Source: Piliocolobus tephrosceles (taxonomy: Eukaryota > Chordata > Mammalia > Primates > Cercopithecidae). From it: a stretch of DNA of 64,000 bases. A model generated the notes under the pieces. That model had not been told where the DNA came from, did not search any database, and was given only the letters and a program-made list of their open reading frames with translations. Location of the stretch: contig NC_045441.1 in the NCBI RefSeq assembly GCF_002776525.5, positions 86,560,101 through 86,624,100 on the forward strand, written 5' to 3'. Below are positions 22,931 to 35,589 of the stretch, piece after piece. The position numbers and the translations under genes were made by a program. Position 1 is the first letter of the stretch. The number at the start of each line of letters is the position of its first letter.

Positions 22931-24373
22931 GGTCTTACATTTAAGTGTTTAATCTATCTTGAGTTAACTTTTGTATGAGATGTAAGGAAGGGGTCCAGTT
23001 TCAGTTTTCTGCATATGGCTAGCCAGTTTTCCCAACACTATTTATCAAATAGTTAATCCTTTCTCTGTTTGTTTGTTTTTATCAGGACTGTCAAAGATCA
23101 GATGGTTGTAGATGTGTGGCATTATTTCTGAGGCCTCTCTTTTGTTCTGTTGTTCTATTTATCTGTTTTGGTACCAGTACCATGATGTTTTGGTTAGTGT
23201 AGCCTTGTAGTATAGTTTGAAGTCAGGTAGTGTGATGCCTCAGCTTTGTTCTTTTTGCTTAGGATTGTCTTGGCTATGCTGGCTCTTTTTTGGTTCCATA
23301 TGAAATGTAAAGTAGTTGTTTCCTAATTCTGTGAAGAAAGTCAATGATAGTTTGATAGAGATAGCATTGAATCTATAAATTACTTTGTGCATTGTGGCCA
23401 TTCTAACAATATCGATTCTTCCTATCCATGAGCATGGAGTGTTTTTCCATTTGTTTGTGTTCTCTCCTATTTCCTTGAGCAGTGGTTTGTAGTTCTCCTT
23501 GAAGAGGTCCTTCACATCCCTTGAAAGTTGTATTCCTAGGTATTTTATCTCTTTGTATCTACTGTGAAGGGGAGATCACTCATGATTTGGCTCTGTTTGT
23601 CTACTCTTGGTGTATAGGGATGCTTGTGGTTATTGAATATTGATTTTGTGTCCTGAGACTTTGCTGAAGTTGCTTATCAGCTTGAGGAGATTTTGGGCTG
23701 AGACAATGAGATTTTCTAAATATACAATCATGTCATCTGCAAACAGAGACAATTTGTCTTCCTCGCTTTCTACTCAAATACCCTTTCTTTCTTTCTCTTG
23801 CCTGATTGCCCTGGCCAGAACCTCCAATGCTATGTTGAATAGGAGTGGTGAGAAAGTACATCTTTGTCTTCTGCCAGTTTTCAAAGGGAATGCTTCCAAC
23901 TTTTGTCCATTCCATATGATATTGGCTGTGGGTTTGTCATAAACAGTTCTTATTATTTTGAGATACATTCCATCAATACCTAGTTTATTGAGAGTTTTTA
24001 GCATGAAGGGGTGTTGAATTTTATCAATTGCCTTTTCTGCATCTATTGAGATAATCATGTGGTTTTTCTCATTGGTCCTGTTTATTTGATGGGTTAAATT
24101 TATTGATCTGTGTAGGTTTAACCAGCCTTGCATCTCAGAGATGAAGCTGACTCTATCATAGTGGATACGCTTTTTGATGTGCTGCTGAATTTGTTTAGCC
24201 AGTATGTTATTGAGGATTTTTACATTGATGTTCATCAGGGATATTGGCCTGAAATTTTCTTTTTTTGTTGTTTNNNNNNNNNNNNNNNNNNNNNNNNNNN
24301 NNNNNNNNNNNNNNNNNNNNNNNNNNNNNNNNNNNNNNNNNNNNNNNNNNNNNNNNNNNNNNNNNNNNNNNNN

Positions 24374-24412
<39 letters not shown>

Positions 24413-25975
24413 GTTGGTAGGTTATTCATTACTGCCTCAATTTCAGAACGTGCTATTGGTCTATTCAAGGATTTGACTTATTCCTGGTTTAGTCTTAGGA
24501 GGGTATATATGTCCAGGAATTTATCAATTTCTTCTAGATTTTCTACTTTATTTGCATAGAGGTGTTTATAGTATTCTCTGATGGTAGTTTGAATTTCTGT
24601 GGGATCAATGGCGACATCCCCTTTATCATCTTTTATTGTGTCTATTTGATTCTTCTCTCTTTTCTTCTTTGTTAGTCTGTCTAGCAGTCTTTCTATTTTG
24701 TTAATCTTTTCAAAAAACCACCTCCTGGATTCATTGATTTTTTGAAGGGCTTTTTGTGTCTCTATCTCCTTCAGTTCTGCTATGATATTATTTATTTCTT
24801 TTCTTCTGCTAGCTTTTGAATTTGTTTGCTCTTGTTTCTCTAGTTCTTTTAATTGTGATGTTAAGGTGTTGATTTTAGATCTTTCCTACTTTCTCTGTGG
24901 GCATTTAGTGCTATGAATTTCCCTCTAAACACTGCTTTAGCTGTGCCCCAGAGATTCTGTTACATTGTGTCTTTGTTCTCACTGGTTTCAAAGGACTTAT
25001 TTATTTCTGCCTTAATTTCAGTATTTACCCAGTAATCACTCAGGAGCAAGTTGTTTGGTTTCCATGTTGTTGTGTGGTTTTGAGTGTGTTTCTGAATTCT
25101 GAGTTCTAATTTGATTGCACTGTGCTCTGAGAGACTATTAGTTATAATTCCTGTTCTTTTGCATTTGCTAAGGAGTGTTTTACTTCCAATTTTATGGTCA
25201 ATTTTAGAATAAGTGTGATGGGGTGCTGAGAAGAATGTATATTCTGTTGATTTGGGGTGGTGTTCTGTGGATGTCTGTTAGGTCCACTTGGTCCAGAGCT
25301 GAATTCAAGTCCTGATTATCCTTGTTAATTTTCTGCATCACTGATCTGTCTAATATTGACAGTGGAATGTTAAAGTCTCTCACTATTCTTTTGTGGAAGT
25401 CTAAGTCTTTGTAGGTGTCTAAGAACTTGCTTTATGAATCTGGGTGCTTCTATATTGGGTGCATATATATTTAGGATGGTTAGCTCTGTTGCATTGATCC
25501 CTTTACCATTATGCAATGCCCTTCTTTGTCTTTTTTTTACCTCTGTTGGTTTAAACTCTGTTTTATCAGAGACTAGGATTGCAACCACTGCTTTTTTTTT
25601 TTTTCTTTATGCTTTCAATTTTCTTGGTAAATATTCTTCCATCCCTTTATTTTGAGCCTATGTGTGTCTTTGCACATGGTACAGGTCTCTTGAATACAGC
25701 ACACCAATGAGTCTTGACTCTTTATCCAGTTTGCCAGTGTGTGTCTTTTAATTGGGGCATTTAGCTCATTTACATTTAAGGTTAATATTGTTATGTATGA
25801 ATTTGATCCTGTCACTATGATGCTAGCTGGCTATTTTACCCATTAGTTGATGCAGTTTCTTCATATTGTCAATGGTCTTTACAATTTGTTATGTTTTTGC
25901 ATTGGCTGGTAACTGTTTTTCCTTTCCATATTTAGTGCTTCCTTCAGGAGCTCCTGTAAGGCAGGCCTCATGGTT
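22931..25975 (-). mobile_element. Out-of-place L1 ORF2 block (L1PA-like)
   Basis: This block repeats ORF2 sequence that is already present on its left: 22950 onward resembles 21960 onward (AAGGAAGGGGTCCAGTTT and AAGGAAGGGGTCTAGTTT). It also repeats sequence present on its right: 24940 onward resembles 26020 onward (GTGCCCCAGAGATTCTG and GTGTCCCAGAGATTTTG). It is closer to an L1PA consensus than its surroundings. It has neither a poly-A end nor a 5' end, so simple retrotransposition does not explain it. Minus-strand 24235-23774 preserves 153 codons of RT sequence with no stop; 25815 downward holds the endonuclease N-terminus (MTGSNSYITILTLNVNELNA). Confidence 0.7.
24274..24373. other. Assembly gap (100 N) inside L1
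   Basis: Exactly 100 N followed by a long T run to about 24411. From the L1 consensus I would expect a couple of hundred bases of RT-region sequence here, so the gap length is probably nominal. Confidence 0.98.
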
Positions 25976-28129
25976 CAATGCTGATGTTTAGCATCATAAA
26001 TGTTCCTCTTAACACTGTTAGCTGTGTCCCAGAGATTTTGATACGTTTTATCTTTGTTCTCATTAGTTTCATGGATTTTTTCATTTTTGTCTTAATTTTA
26101 TTTTTTACTCAAAAGTCGCTTAGGAGCAGGCTGTTTAATTTCTATGTAATTGTATGATTTTGAGTGATTTTCTTCATGTCAATTTCTATTTTTATTGCAC
26201 TGTAATCTGAGAGTATGGCTGGTATTATTTCTATTTCTTTTTATTGTTTGTTTTGTTTTGCTGATAATTTTTTATGGCTTATATTACGGTCAATTTTAGA
26301 GTATGTGTTATCTGCGGGTAAGAAGAATATATTTTCTGCTTTCCTTTGGTGGAGACTTCTGAAGATGTCTATTAGAACCATTTAGACAAGTGTCAAGTTC
26401 AGGTCCTGAATGTCTTTGTTGTTTTTGTGCCTTGATGATTCAACACTGTGAGTGAGTTGTTGACGTCTCCTGCTATTCTGTGGTTGTCTAAGTCTCCTTG
26501 GAGGTCTCTAAGAACTTGCTTTAGGAATCTGGGTGCTCTTGTGTTGAGTGCAAATATATATATATAGCATAGTTAGGTCTTGTTTAATTGAATGATTTAC
26601 CATTATGCAATGCCTTTCTTTGTCTTTTTTGAACATTGTTAGGTTAAAGTCTGATTTGTCTGAAATTAGGATAGCGGCCCCTGCTTTTTTTCTGTTTTCC
26701 GTTTGGTTGGTAGATTTTCTTCCATCTGATTACTTCGAGACTACCAGTTTTATTGCATGTGAGATATTTATCTTGAAGACAGCATACAGTTGGGTCTTCT
26801 TTACCAAACTTGCCACTCTGTGCATTTCAATTGTGGCATTCAGTCCATCCCATTAAAGGTTAATATTGATATGTGCAAATTTGATTCTGTCTTTGTGTTG
26901 TTAACTGGCTATTATGCAGATTTGCTTGTGTGCTGGCTTAATAGTGTCTTCATACTTAAGTGTGTTTTTGTGATGGCTGGTAATAATCTTTACACTCTGT
27001 ATTTAAAACTTCTTACAGGACGTCCTGTAAGGCACATCTGGTGGTAACGAATTCCCTTAACATTTGCTTTTCTGAATAGCATCTTATTTCTCCTTCACTT
27101 ATGAAGTTTAGTTTGGCTGAATATGAAATTCTTCTGTGGAATTTATTTTCTTTAATAATACTGAATAGAGGTCCCCAATCTCTTCTGACTTGTAAGATTT
27201 CGGCTGAAACGTCCACTGTTAGCCTAATGGGATTCTCTTTATAGGTAATCTGCCCCTTCTCTCTAGCTGCCTTTAACATTTTCTTTCATTTCAACCTGGG
27301 AAAATCTGATGAGTATGTGTCTAGGGGATGGCCGTCTTGTGTAGTGTCTTGCAGGAAGTCTCTACATTTGCTGAATTTGAATGTTCTCTTGTGAGGCTGG
27401 GAAATTTTCATAGACTATGTCCTCAAATATGCTTTCTAAGTTGCTTGCTTTATCTCTTTCCTTTCAGGGACAACAATGAATTGAAGATTTGGAATCTTTA
27501 CATAATCCCATATTTCTTGGAGGTTTTGTTCATATTTTTAAATTGTATTTTTATCTGACTGAGTTATTTCAGAGAACCAGTCTTAGAGCTCTGAGACTCT
27601 TTCCTCAACTTGGTTGATTCTGCTATTAATACTTGAGATTATATGTAAAATTCCTGAAATGATATTCTCAGCTCTATCAGATCAATTTGGCTTTCTTGAA
27701 ATAGTCATTCCATCTTGCATCACCTGTATTGTTTTATTGTATTCCTTAGAATCATTGGATTGGGTTTTGACTTTCTCCCAAATCGCAATGATTTTTCTTC
27801 CTATCCATATTATGAATTCTACATCAGTCATTTTAGCCATTTCAGCCTGGTGCCATTGCTAGGGAACTAGTGCAGTGTTTGGGAAGTAAGAAGACACTCT
27901 GGATTTTTGAATTTCCAGAGTTCTTGTGCTGATTCTTTCTTATTTGTTGGGATGTTGTTCCTTTAATTTTTGAAGTTGAGGTCCATTGCATAGGAATTTT
28001 TGTCTTTATCTTTTTTGATGTGCTTGGAGATTTAATTGATTTAATCAACTGGCTTGTTCTGTCGATTGGTTTTGTTTCTGTAAGATTTCAGGTAGTCAAA
28101 GCTCACCTCAGCATTCCTAGGCTGCATAT

Positions 28130-30124
28130 TCTAACTTAGGGGGTTGATAACAGGCCCCTGGCTTTGTTCTCTGGTTCTTTGGGGCTAGGAATCTGCTAGA
28201 CTGAAGGGGCCAAGGTGTTTCCAGGGGCCTCAATATTCTGTTGGAGGTTGCCTGCCAGAGGGCTTCGTCGGGACGTGGCAGTGCGACCTGTGGTCACTCG
28301 CGCCGTGTCAGCAACTGCAGCAATGGTGTGAGGCGCATGTGCGTTGGTTAGGGTGGGGCACTGGCAGGAACTTTTGCCTTAGTTTTCATAGGCACTATAA
28401 GCGAGCAAATTATTTTGGCGTTGTATTTTGGGCTGCAATCCAGCAGGTGGCGCCTAAGAGTGTTAGTCAGCAGAGAGGTTCTTAGTACACTGTATGGCTC
28501 TTTTGTGTTTTGGTGCAGTTGGCAGTAGTGGTACGTCGCGAGGAAGGAAAGAGATGACCCCCTCACCTGGTCTACTCCTGGGCCTTGGAGGTGCCCCTCC
28601 AATTATAGGCACAGTGCTTGCCTTTCTTTTGTTGGGCATTCTGGTCCAAAAGTCTCCTTCAGGCAGGGGCCACTTTTGGCAGACAGGTCGTATCCTTGTC
28701 AGGTGGGCCCTGTAGAGGGAGGCACACCTCGCTCGTCCGCCAGTCTAGGAACCCAGGTGTCACATTTCACAGTGATCTGAGAATGAGGGCTCCCACCTGC
28801 TTTGGCACTGCCCCCACCCTCAAGTCCTGCTCAGTTAGGAACTGCCTGTGTGGGTGGATTCACCTGTTCTGCTATCTAGATGCTTCCGTGGGAGGGCAGT
28901 GGAGACTCCGGGGGGAGAAGGTGTTGTGCCTTCCTGCAGAGTTCAGGCAGAAGTGGAACCACTGAGCTAAAACCTTTAGCAGGTGTGGCCTGCCTGACTA
29001 CAGATGAGGGGGTGGTTTGAGTCAAACCACCACCACTCCCTGCCCCCGCCACTCAGGTGTTTCCAGGGACAACAGGAGGCTTTGCCCACTGGTTGAGTTC
29101 AGACAGAGACAAAACCACTGAGCTGGAACCTCTGGCAAGCGTTCACAGCTTGACGACCAGCGACGTGGGTGCCCGCCCCCCCGCCTCCCTGCCGTCTGGG
29201 TGGACACCCCATCCCTGCCGTCTGGGTGCTTCTCGGGACAACAGGAGGTTGCATGTGCTGGTTGAGTTCAGGTAGAAGTGAGATGGCTGGGGTGGAAACT
29301 CTAGTAGGCATTGGCCACCTGGTCACCAGCAGTGGGAGTGGGCGGAGTCCACTTCTTGAACAACAGGAGGCTGAGTCCCCTGGCTGAGTTCAGGCAGGAG
29401 CTGAACCCACTGAAGTGAAAGCTCCTGAAGTGGTGGAGGTGAGTGGGGTCATCAACGCTGCCCTTTGGGTGTTTCTTGGGACAGCAAGAGGCTGTGCCTA
29501 GCTGTCCTGTTGGGCTAGAAGCTCCATCAGGCATTGCTCAACTAACAATGGTGGGGGCGGGGGGTTGCCTTCCCTGCCATCAGGGCATTCCCAGCAACAA
29601 GAGGCTGTGGGAGCAGCCAAGTTTGGATAGAAGCGGGATGGCTTGGCCAGAAGCTCACTGATCTTTGTCTGGCAAGGACAAGGCAATCAGAGGAATCTTA
29701 CTGCTCCCAGGCACTCTGACTGCAGCCTCTATTGGGGCTATGGTGCTGGTGAAGGTCTGTTTCCAGGTTCAAGGATTGCAGAGGTTGAGAGTTTGGAGTT
29801 ACCTCTGCAAAGTATCTGGGTGAGTCTCTGCCTCAGTTTAGAAGCACAGTCCCTGTGGAGAGCATGAATCCCTCTGAGGCCCTCAGTCACTCCCTCATGT
29901 TTTCCACATTGTGGAGCCTTTCCTGGATTCACATTGATTCCAGATTGGCTGCTGCCCAGCTTTGCTCCTCTTTGTTCTCTATGTTCACTTGCTGCTGTGA
30001 TAGTTTCCGATGTGGTTTCTTTGATTATCAGCTTATAGGGTCAGTGTTCAATAGCCCTTTTGATTTCTCTCCGTGAGAGCAGCACAGGTAATCTGTTTTT
30101 AGTCCGCCATCTTGACCACTCACC
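28130..30124 (-). promoter_or_regulatory. 5' UTR/promoter region of the second L1
   Basis: GC-rich sequence of about 2 kb with internal subrepeats (TTTCCAGGGACAACAGGAGG at about 29060 and TTCTCGGGACAACAGGAGG at about 29229) ends at the L1 5' terminus. L1 5' UTRs hold the RNA polymerase II promoter. Old subfamilies have distinct 5' UTRs with subrepeats like these. The open frames here on both strands (for example 28618-28965) reflect the GC content and are not genes. Confidence 0.65.
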
Positions 30125-32703
30125 CCTATCTATGATTTGTTTCATTAGTGTTTTGTAGTTATTTTTGTTGAGATCTTTCACTTCCTTGTTTTATTCCTAG
30201 GTATTTTATTTATTTTGTAACTGTTGAACTGTAAATGGGATTGAGTTCTTGATTTGATTCTCAGTTTGGTCATTGATGTGTAGCAGTGCTACTGATTTGT
30301 GTACATTAATTTTGTAATCTGAGACTTTACTGAATTCATTTAGCAAATTAAAAGTGTTTTACTACCTTGAATGGAAGCGATGAAAGTGAACATCTTTGTC
30401 TTGTTCCAGTTCTGAGAGCGGAATGTTTTCTACTTTTCCTCATTCAGCATGATATTAGCTGTGGGTTTATCATATATGGCTTTTATTATTTTGGGATATG
30501 TTCCTTTTATCCTTAGTTTATTCAGAACTTTTATTACAAAGAGATGCTAGATTTTATCAAATCCTTTTTCTGCATCTATCGAAATGATCATTTGGTTTTC
30601 ATTTTTATTCCATTTATGTGGTGAATCACATTTACTGCCTAGCTTATATTGAACCACCCCTGCATCCCTGAGATGAAACCTACTTAATCATGGTGAATTA
30701 TCTTTTTGATGTACTTTTGGATTCAGTTTGCTAATTTTTTGTTGAGGATTTTTACATCTGTGTTCACTGGGAATATTAATCTGTAGTTTTCTTTTTTTCT
30801 TTTTTTCTTTATGCCCTTTCCTGGCTTTAATATTATGATGATACTGTTTTTGTAGAGTGAGTTAGGGAGGATTCCCTTCTTCTTAATTTTTTGGACTAGT
30901 TTTAATAAGGTTGGTACAAGTTCTTCTTTGGATGTCTGGTATAATTCAGCTGTAAATCTGTCTGGTTGTGGACTTTTGTTGTTGGAAGATATATTTTCAT
31001 TATTACTGATTCAATCTCACTGCTAGTTATTGGCCACTTAAGGATTTCTATTTATTCCTAATTTATGCTTAGCAGGTTGTAGATTTCTAGCAATTTATTC
31101 ATTTACTTTAGATTTTCTACTTTGTGTGCATAAAGGTATTCATAGTAACCTCAAATAATCTTTTATATTTCTGTGATATCAGTTGTAATGTCTCCATTTT
31201 CATTCTTGATTGAGCTTAACTGAATCTTTTCTTGATTAACCAAGCTAGTGGTTTATCAATTTTGCTTAATTTTTAAAGCACCATTTTGATCCTTTTTATT
31301 TGAGGGGTTCAATTTTATTTAGTTCTGTTCTGATATTTCTTACTTCTTTTCATCTTCTAGCTTTGGGTTTTTTTTTTTTTTTTTTTCTCATTTCTCTAGT
31401 TTCTTGAAGTGTGAAGTCAGGTTGTCAATTTGTGGTATTTGTGTCTTTTTGATGTAGGAATTTAGTGCTGGAAACTTTAGTATTGTTTTTGCTGAATCCC
31501 AGAGATTTTAATAACTTGTGTCATTGTTATTATTCATTGTGAATTTTTTTTAAATTTTCATCTTGATTTCATTGTTGACCCAAAGATTACCCAGGAGCAC
31601 ATTGTTTAATTTTCATTTATTTGTATGTTTTTTAGGTTTCCTCTTGGAATTAATTTCTAGTGTTATTTTGCTTGATTTTAGAATATACTTAATATGATTT
31701 TGATTATTTAAAACTTATAGAGACTTGTTTCTTTTGCCTGTCATATGATCTATCTTGGAAAATTTCTATGTCCTGTTGAGAAGACTCTATTCTGCAGTTT
31801 TGTCATAGAAAATTCTGTAACTGTCTGTTGGGTCCATTTATTCTAGAGTCTAGTGTTTGTTGTTGACTTTTGTCCTTAGTGATCTGTTTATTACTGTCCG
31901 TATAGTGTTGAAGTCCCCCACTATTATTGTTTTGATGTTTATCTCTTTTCTTATATCTAGTACTAATTGTTTTATGAACCTGGGAGCTCTGGAGTTAGTG
32001 AATACATATTTAGTATTGTTATATCTTCTGGTTAAATTGATTTTTTAATTATTATATAATAATAATTATCTTTGCCTTTTCTTTTACTATTGTTTCTTTA
32101 AAATCATCTTTATCCAATATTAAGAATAGCTACTCCTATTCACCTTTGGTTTCTGTTTGTATCAAGTATTTTTTTTTCACCCCTTTACCTAGAGTTTATA
32201 AAAATGTTTACGACTTAGATGGGTGTATTGAAGACAGCAGATACTTGGTTTTGGTTTTTTTAATTCATTCTGCTTATCCATATCTTTTAAGTGGATAATT
32301 TAGATCATTTAGAGTCAACATTAATATTGTTATGTTAGGTAGAGTTAAAATCATCCTGTTGATTGTTATTTAGTGGCTTTATTTTCTCAATGTGTTACTA
32401 TTTTATAATTCCTGTGAGCTTTATGCTTTCAGGTGTTTTTATACTGGTACATATTCACCTTTGGTTTTAATATTTAGAACTCCATTTAGCACTTTTTGTA
32501 AGGTTGGACTAATGATGACAAATACTACCAGCATTTGCTTGTCCAAGAAGGCTTTATTTATCCTTCAATTATGAAATGTAGTTTTGTTGGATATAAAATT
32601 ATTGACTGACAGTTACTCTGCTTGAGGAGACTAAAGATAGGTCCCCAATCATGTCTAGCTTGTAAAGATTTTGCAAAGAAGTCTGCTGTTATTCTGATAG
32701 AGC
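30125..32703 (-). mobile_element. Outer old L1, segment 2 (ORF2)
   Basis: Continues the element of 19620-21359 after the nested L1. Reverse-complement ORF2 blocks include TGTAATCTGAGACTTTACTGAA, TTTTTCTGCATCTATCGAAATG (RT region) and the endonuclease region near 31750-32330. It is more divergent than the nested L1, with frequent stops. It is interrupted at 32703 by the class I ERV and resumes at 41471. Confidence 0.85.
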
Positions 32704-33200
32704 TGTAAGATACAATACAATTCCTCTTCAAAGGTTCAGCCAGTTAATTTCCTTGTTCTTTGTTCTCAAACCTAACTTTCTTGTTCTCCATACCTCCTTG
32801 CCCCTAGTTACTGTAAACAATCTTGCTGTCAGAACTAATCAATAACTTACATCTGTTCCCTTGGTTACTCACTCTGCACCCATTCCTCTCATCAAAACTT
32901 CACATTCCACCACTGTAACTCACCTTCCTCTTCCCCCTTCCTTATTTAGGAAAAAATATTTGCAAGTAGCCAATAGGGTCAGCTTAGATTGTGTGGTTTG
33001 ACCCCAACCCCTGGGAGAGTGACACAGAGGTAGGGAGCCATGCCTCAGAGATAAAAAGTCTTTCCCTCCTTTGTTCAGTGTGCTTTTGCAATTATAATTG
33101 ACATGGGTAGCATCCTTCTGCAAAAGTAAATTGCCTTGCTGAAAATACTTTTCCTTGAGTGCTGGTTTTACTTTGTGACACCCAGCATTTACTTCCAACA
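32704..33200 (+). repeat. 5' LTR of the class I ERV
   Basis: Begins TGTAAGATAC and ends CCAACA. It has a CCAAT motif in TAGCCAATAGG at about 32968 and a TATA-like GATAAAAAG at about 33050, followed by the likely R region. The TG...CA termini are intact. Confidence 0.9.
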
Positions 33201-33205
33201 ATTTC

Positions 33206-33223
33206 TTGGGGCTTGTCCAGGAT
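33206..33223 (+). other. Primer-binding site, tRNA-Pro-like
   Basis: TTGGGGCTTGTCCAGGAT starts a few bases after the LTR end and resembles the TGGGGGCTCGTCCGGGAT Pro-type site of murine leukaemia virus-like retroviruses with a few changes. Consistent with class I. Confidence 0.75.
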
Positions 33224-33739
33224 TCCCATTCTCCCCTGGGGAAGGGGTCTACAGTCACCTCTCGTGACAAGGCACGTCCCACTGCCTCATTGTGGTGGCC
33301 TCAAGGTGAGGGATCGGGTCCCCCCCACTAACTGGTGCAAAAAATAAACCCAGACTCTCAACAATGCGGTGAGGAAAAGGCTTGCAACACCATGGTGACC
33401 AGGTAACTCTGTGCACAGAACAAGGTAAGAAACGTCGCAAGGGTAACAAAGTATTTCCTTGGTGGTCAGGATATTCTGGAGGTTCAAAGTGTGTGTGAAT
33501 GATCACAAGCACTACTGCTTGTGGTTCTTGTGTGAATGGTTCTAAGCACTAATGCTCTGCAGAGTAAGTGGGTCCTATCACTAGTTCCATGGTTACCTCA
33601 TATGGCTTAGGGTGGATCCTGCCATGGGATTTATACAGGCATACCAATGCCAAGAGGCACTTAAATTCCCCTTGAGGAAGTGGCCAGAGTGGACAAAGCA
33701 AAAGAAGTGTGCAAGGAGCCTCCAGCAGGTGGGGCTAAA

Positions 33740-33903
33740 GGATAGGCAAGAAATCTCTAACATGAGGAACTGAGACTTAACAAGCCCCAAAGGAACAGGC
33801 AAGAAATCTCTAATACGAGGGATTGAGCCCCAGCAAGCCTTCAGAGATGGATAGGCAATTAATCTCTAGCATGAGGAATTTAGCCTAACTAGGATCCAAT
33901 ATG
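33740..33903 (+). repeat. Three-copy ~52-57 bp tandem repeat in the ERV leader
   Basis: Units start at 33740 (GGATAGGCAAGAAATCTCTA), 33792 (GGAACAGGCAAGAAATCTCT) and 33849 (GGATAGGCAATTAATCTCTA). Each continues through a GAG-rich core (AYGAGGRATTGAG-like) and a CAAGCC or similar end. The repeat lies between the primer-binding site and gag. Confidence 0.8.
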
Positions 33904-34559
33904 GGAAATAACCCTAAGCAAGATGGAATAGAAAGGATAAAGATAGTACCCTAGGCCTCACGTTCAAATATTGGAAAGATAATGAGAGAAATAAACATAA
34001 GAAAAAGCAACAGATGATAAAATATTACTGTTTTATTTGGACTCAGGGACCCGTCCTCAAACCTTCAATCTTCTGGCCAAAGTTTGGGTCAAATGAGGAT
34101 GTGATGTACCAACTTCTAATTCAACGTGTAGATGATAAAAGTCCAGTTTCTCAAGAATAACTGGATTGTGCTCTTTGTTGGAGGCAGGGACCTATCTTCC
34201 TTTTTCCCTTAAAGAAAATTAGGGAAAAATTAAATCAAGAACCCCAAAATTAAGAGTAAAAATAGCCAATTCCTGTTCCTAAAGACTCCAGCACATGGGA
34301 TCCCCCAGGCCATCTCCCTCAGCTCAGTGCTCCTAACCCTTCCCCTCAGGCAGCTGTTGCTGTCCCGGTTCAAACTTGAGATCCCTCCCCTGCTCACATT
34401 ATTCCTCTCCTTTACAATCCAGATTGTTGAGAATCTTATACCATAAACCTATTTCTTCTCGGCCCAAGTACCCTTCCCCAAAAGACTCCAGCATAGGATA
34501 GAACAATGTAAAAATGATATTCAAAATTTCTCACTTCCCTCCACACCTAAGGAGTGAGT

Positions 34560-35570
34560 CTCATCTCTCTTCCCCTTAAAAGAGGTGCCAAAAGGAGGAG
34601 AAGCTATTGGCTTTGTGAATGCTCCCTTAACCAGGTCAAGTTTAAAAAAGGAACTTAAGCCATTATTGGATGACACTTATGGAGTGGCAGATTAGGTTTA
34701 TCAATTTTTGGGACCTCAGTTATACACTTGTATAAGAGGATGTCTAGGATACAATGTTCATCCTAGACATCCTCTTTTCAGGGGAGGAAAAAAGCATGAT
34801 CCGTAGGACTGCTATGGCACTTTGGGAATGTGAACACCCTCCCGGTAAAAACATTCCTACTGCAGAACAAAAGTTTCCCACACAAGACCCCTGGTGGGAC
34901 AATAATAATGCAGCTCAACAGGAAAATGTGCAAGACCTAAGGGAAGTAATAGTGAAGAGAATTAGGGAATCAGTACCCCAAACCTAAAACCTCTCTAAAG
35001 CACTTGATATATAACAGGAAAAAGATAAAGGGCCTATGAAATTTCTAGACAGACTAACAGATCAAATGAAACAAAATGTAGACCTAAATTTGAAAGATCC
35101 CCTTAGACAGGGAATGTTAAAGCTCCACTTTGTAACTAAAAGTTGGCCAGATATTTCAAAAAAGTTACAAAAATTAGAAGATTGGGGAAACTGACTTCTA
35201 AGTGAACTTCTCAGAGAAGCTCAAAAAGTGTATGTGAGAAAAGATAAAGAGAAGCAGAAACAAAAGGCAAAACTTATGGTATCCACTTTCCAACAGGTGG
35301 CTCCAAACCCACATGCTTCTAAATAAAGCTTCCAGGGGGCCAGAAACTATAAAGGGTCCAGACCCCGATTTAAAGGACCCAAGCCTCTGTCTAGAGGACC
35401 CAGGCCCTCTTCTACCAGAGCCTCTACAGAGAATGGGGGGAGGGCAAAGTGGCAGAATCCCAGAACTGAGAGAGAAGAACAGGATAGGTGATACAAATGT
35501 AGAAGGACAGGCCATTTCAAGAGAGAATATCCTGAATTAGAAAAGGAAAAGAAGCCTTTCCACTCATGAC
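34560..35570 (+). pseudogene. gag: gag relic (capsid and nucleocapsid)
   Basis: The open stretch 34754-34987 holds capsid-like sequence (MIRRTAMALWECEHPPG, WWDNNNAAQQ, LREVIVKRIRESVPQT). After a stop, about 35020-35190 continues with a major-homology-like block (GPMKFLDRLTDQMKQ). Near 35488-35545 a nucleocapsid zinc knuckle is visible but damaged: a stop replaces the first Cys, and Tyr stands where the last Cys is expected after GHFKRE. A perfect hairpin at 34734-34776 interrupts the capsid N-terminal side. Confidence 0.8.
34734..34776. repeat. Perfect inverted repeat, 17-bp arms, 9-base loop
   Basis: Left arm 34734-34750 (AAGAGGATGTCTAGGAT) and right arm 34760-34776 (ATCCTAGACATCCTCTT) are exact reverse complements around ACAATGTTC. 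The repeat falls in the gag relic, where a protein-coding ancestor would not be expected to carry it. Confidence 0.95.
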
Positions 35571-35589
35571 TTTTGGGGAAGAATAGGGG

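Larger units (their letters stand above)
21360..30124 (-). mobile_element. Second L1 (minus strand) inserted in the outer L1
   Basis: The 3' end is a run of T at 21360-21388, and the 5' end lies near 30115-30124 after a GC-rich 5' UTR ending in the CCATCTTGACC motif (AAGATGG in sense). The flanks match in TATGATTT at 21351-21358 and 30131-30138, a decayed target-site duplication. It contains ORF2, the ORF1 region and about 2 kb of 5' UTR, all broken. The 3' UTR is internally deleted near 21515. An extra L1 block at about 22931-25975 disrupts its ORF2. Confidence 0.8.

Noticed and set aside
24128..24559. 143-codon open frame crossing the N gap
   Set aside because: It exists only because N codons were translated as X and the T run reads as Phe; the underlying sequence is antisense L1 ORF2.
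28348..30076. GC-rich region with many overlapping open frames, gene- or CpG-island-like
   Set aside because: It is the 5' UTR of the second L1: it ends at an L1 5' terminus (CCATCTTGACC) and has L1-type subrepeats. The frames carry no domain.
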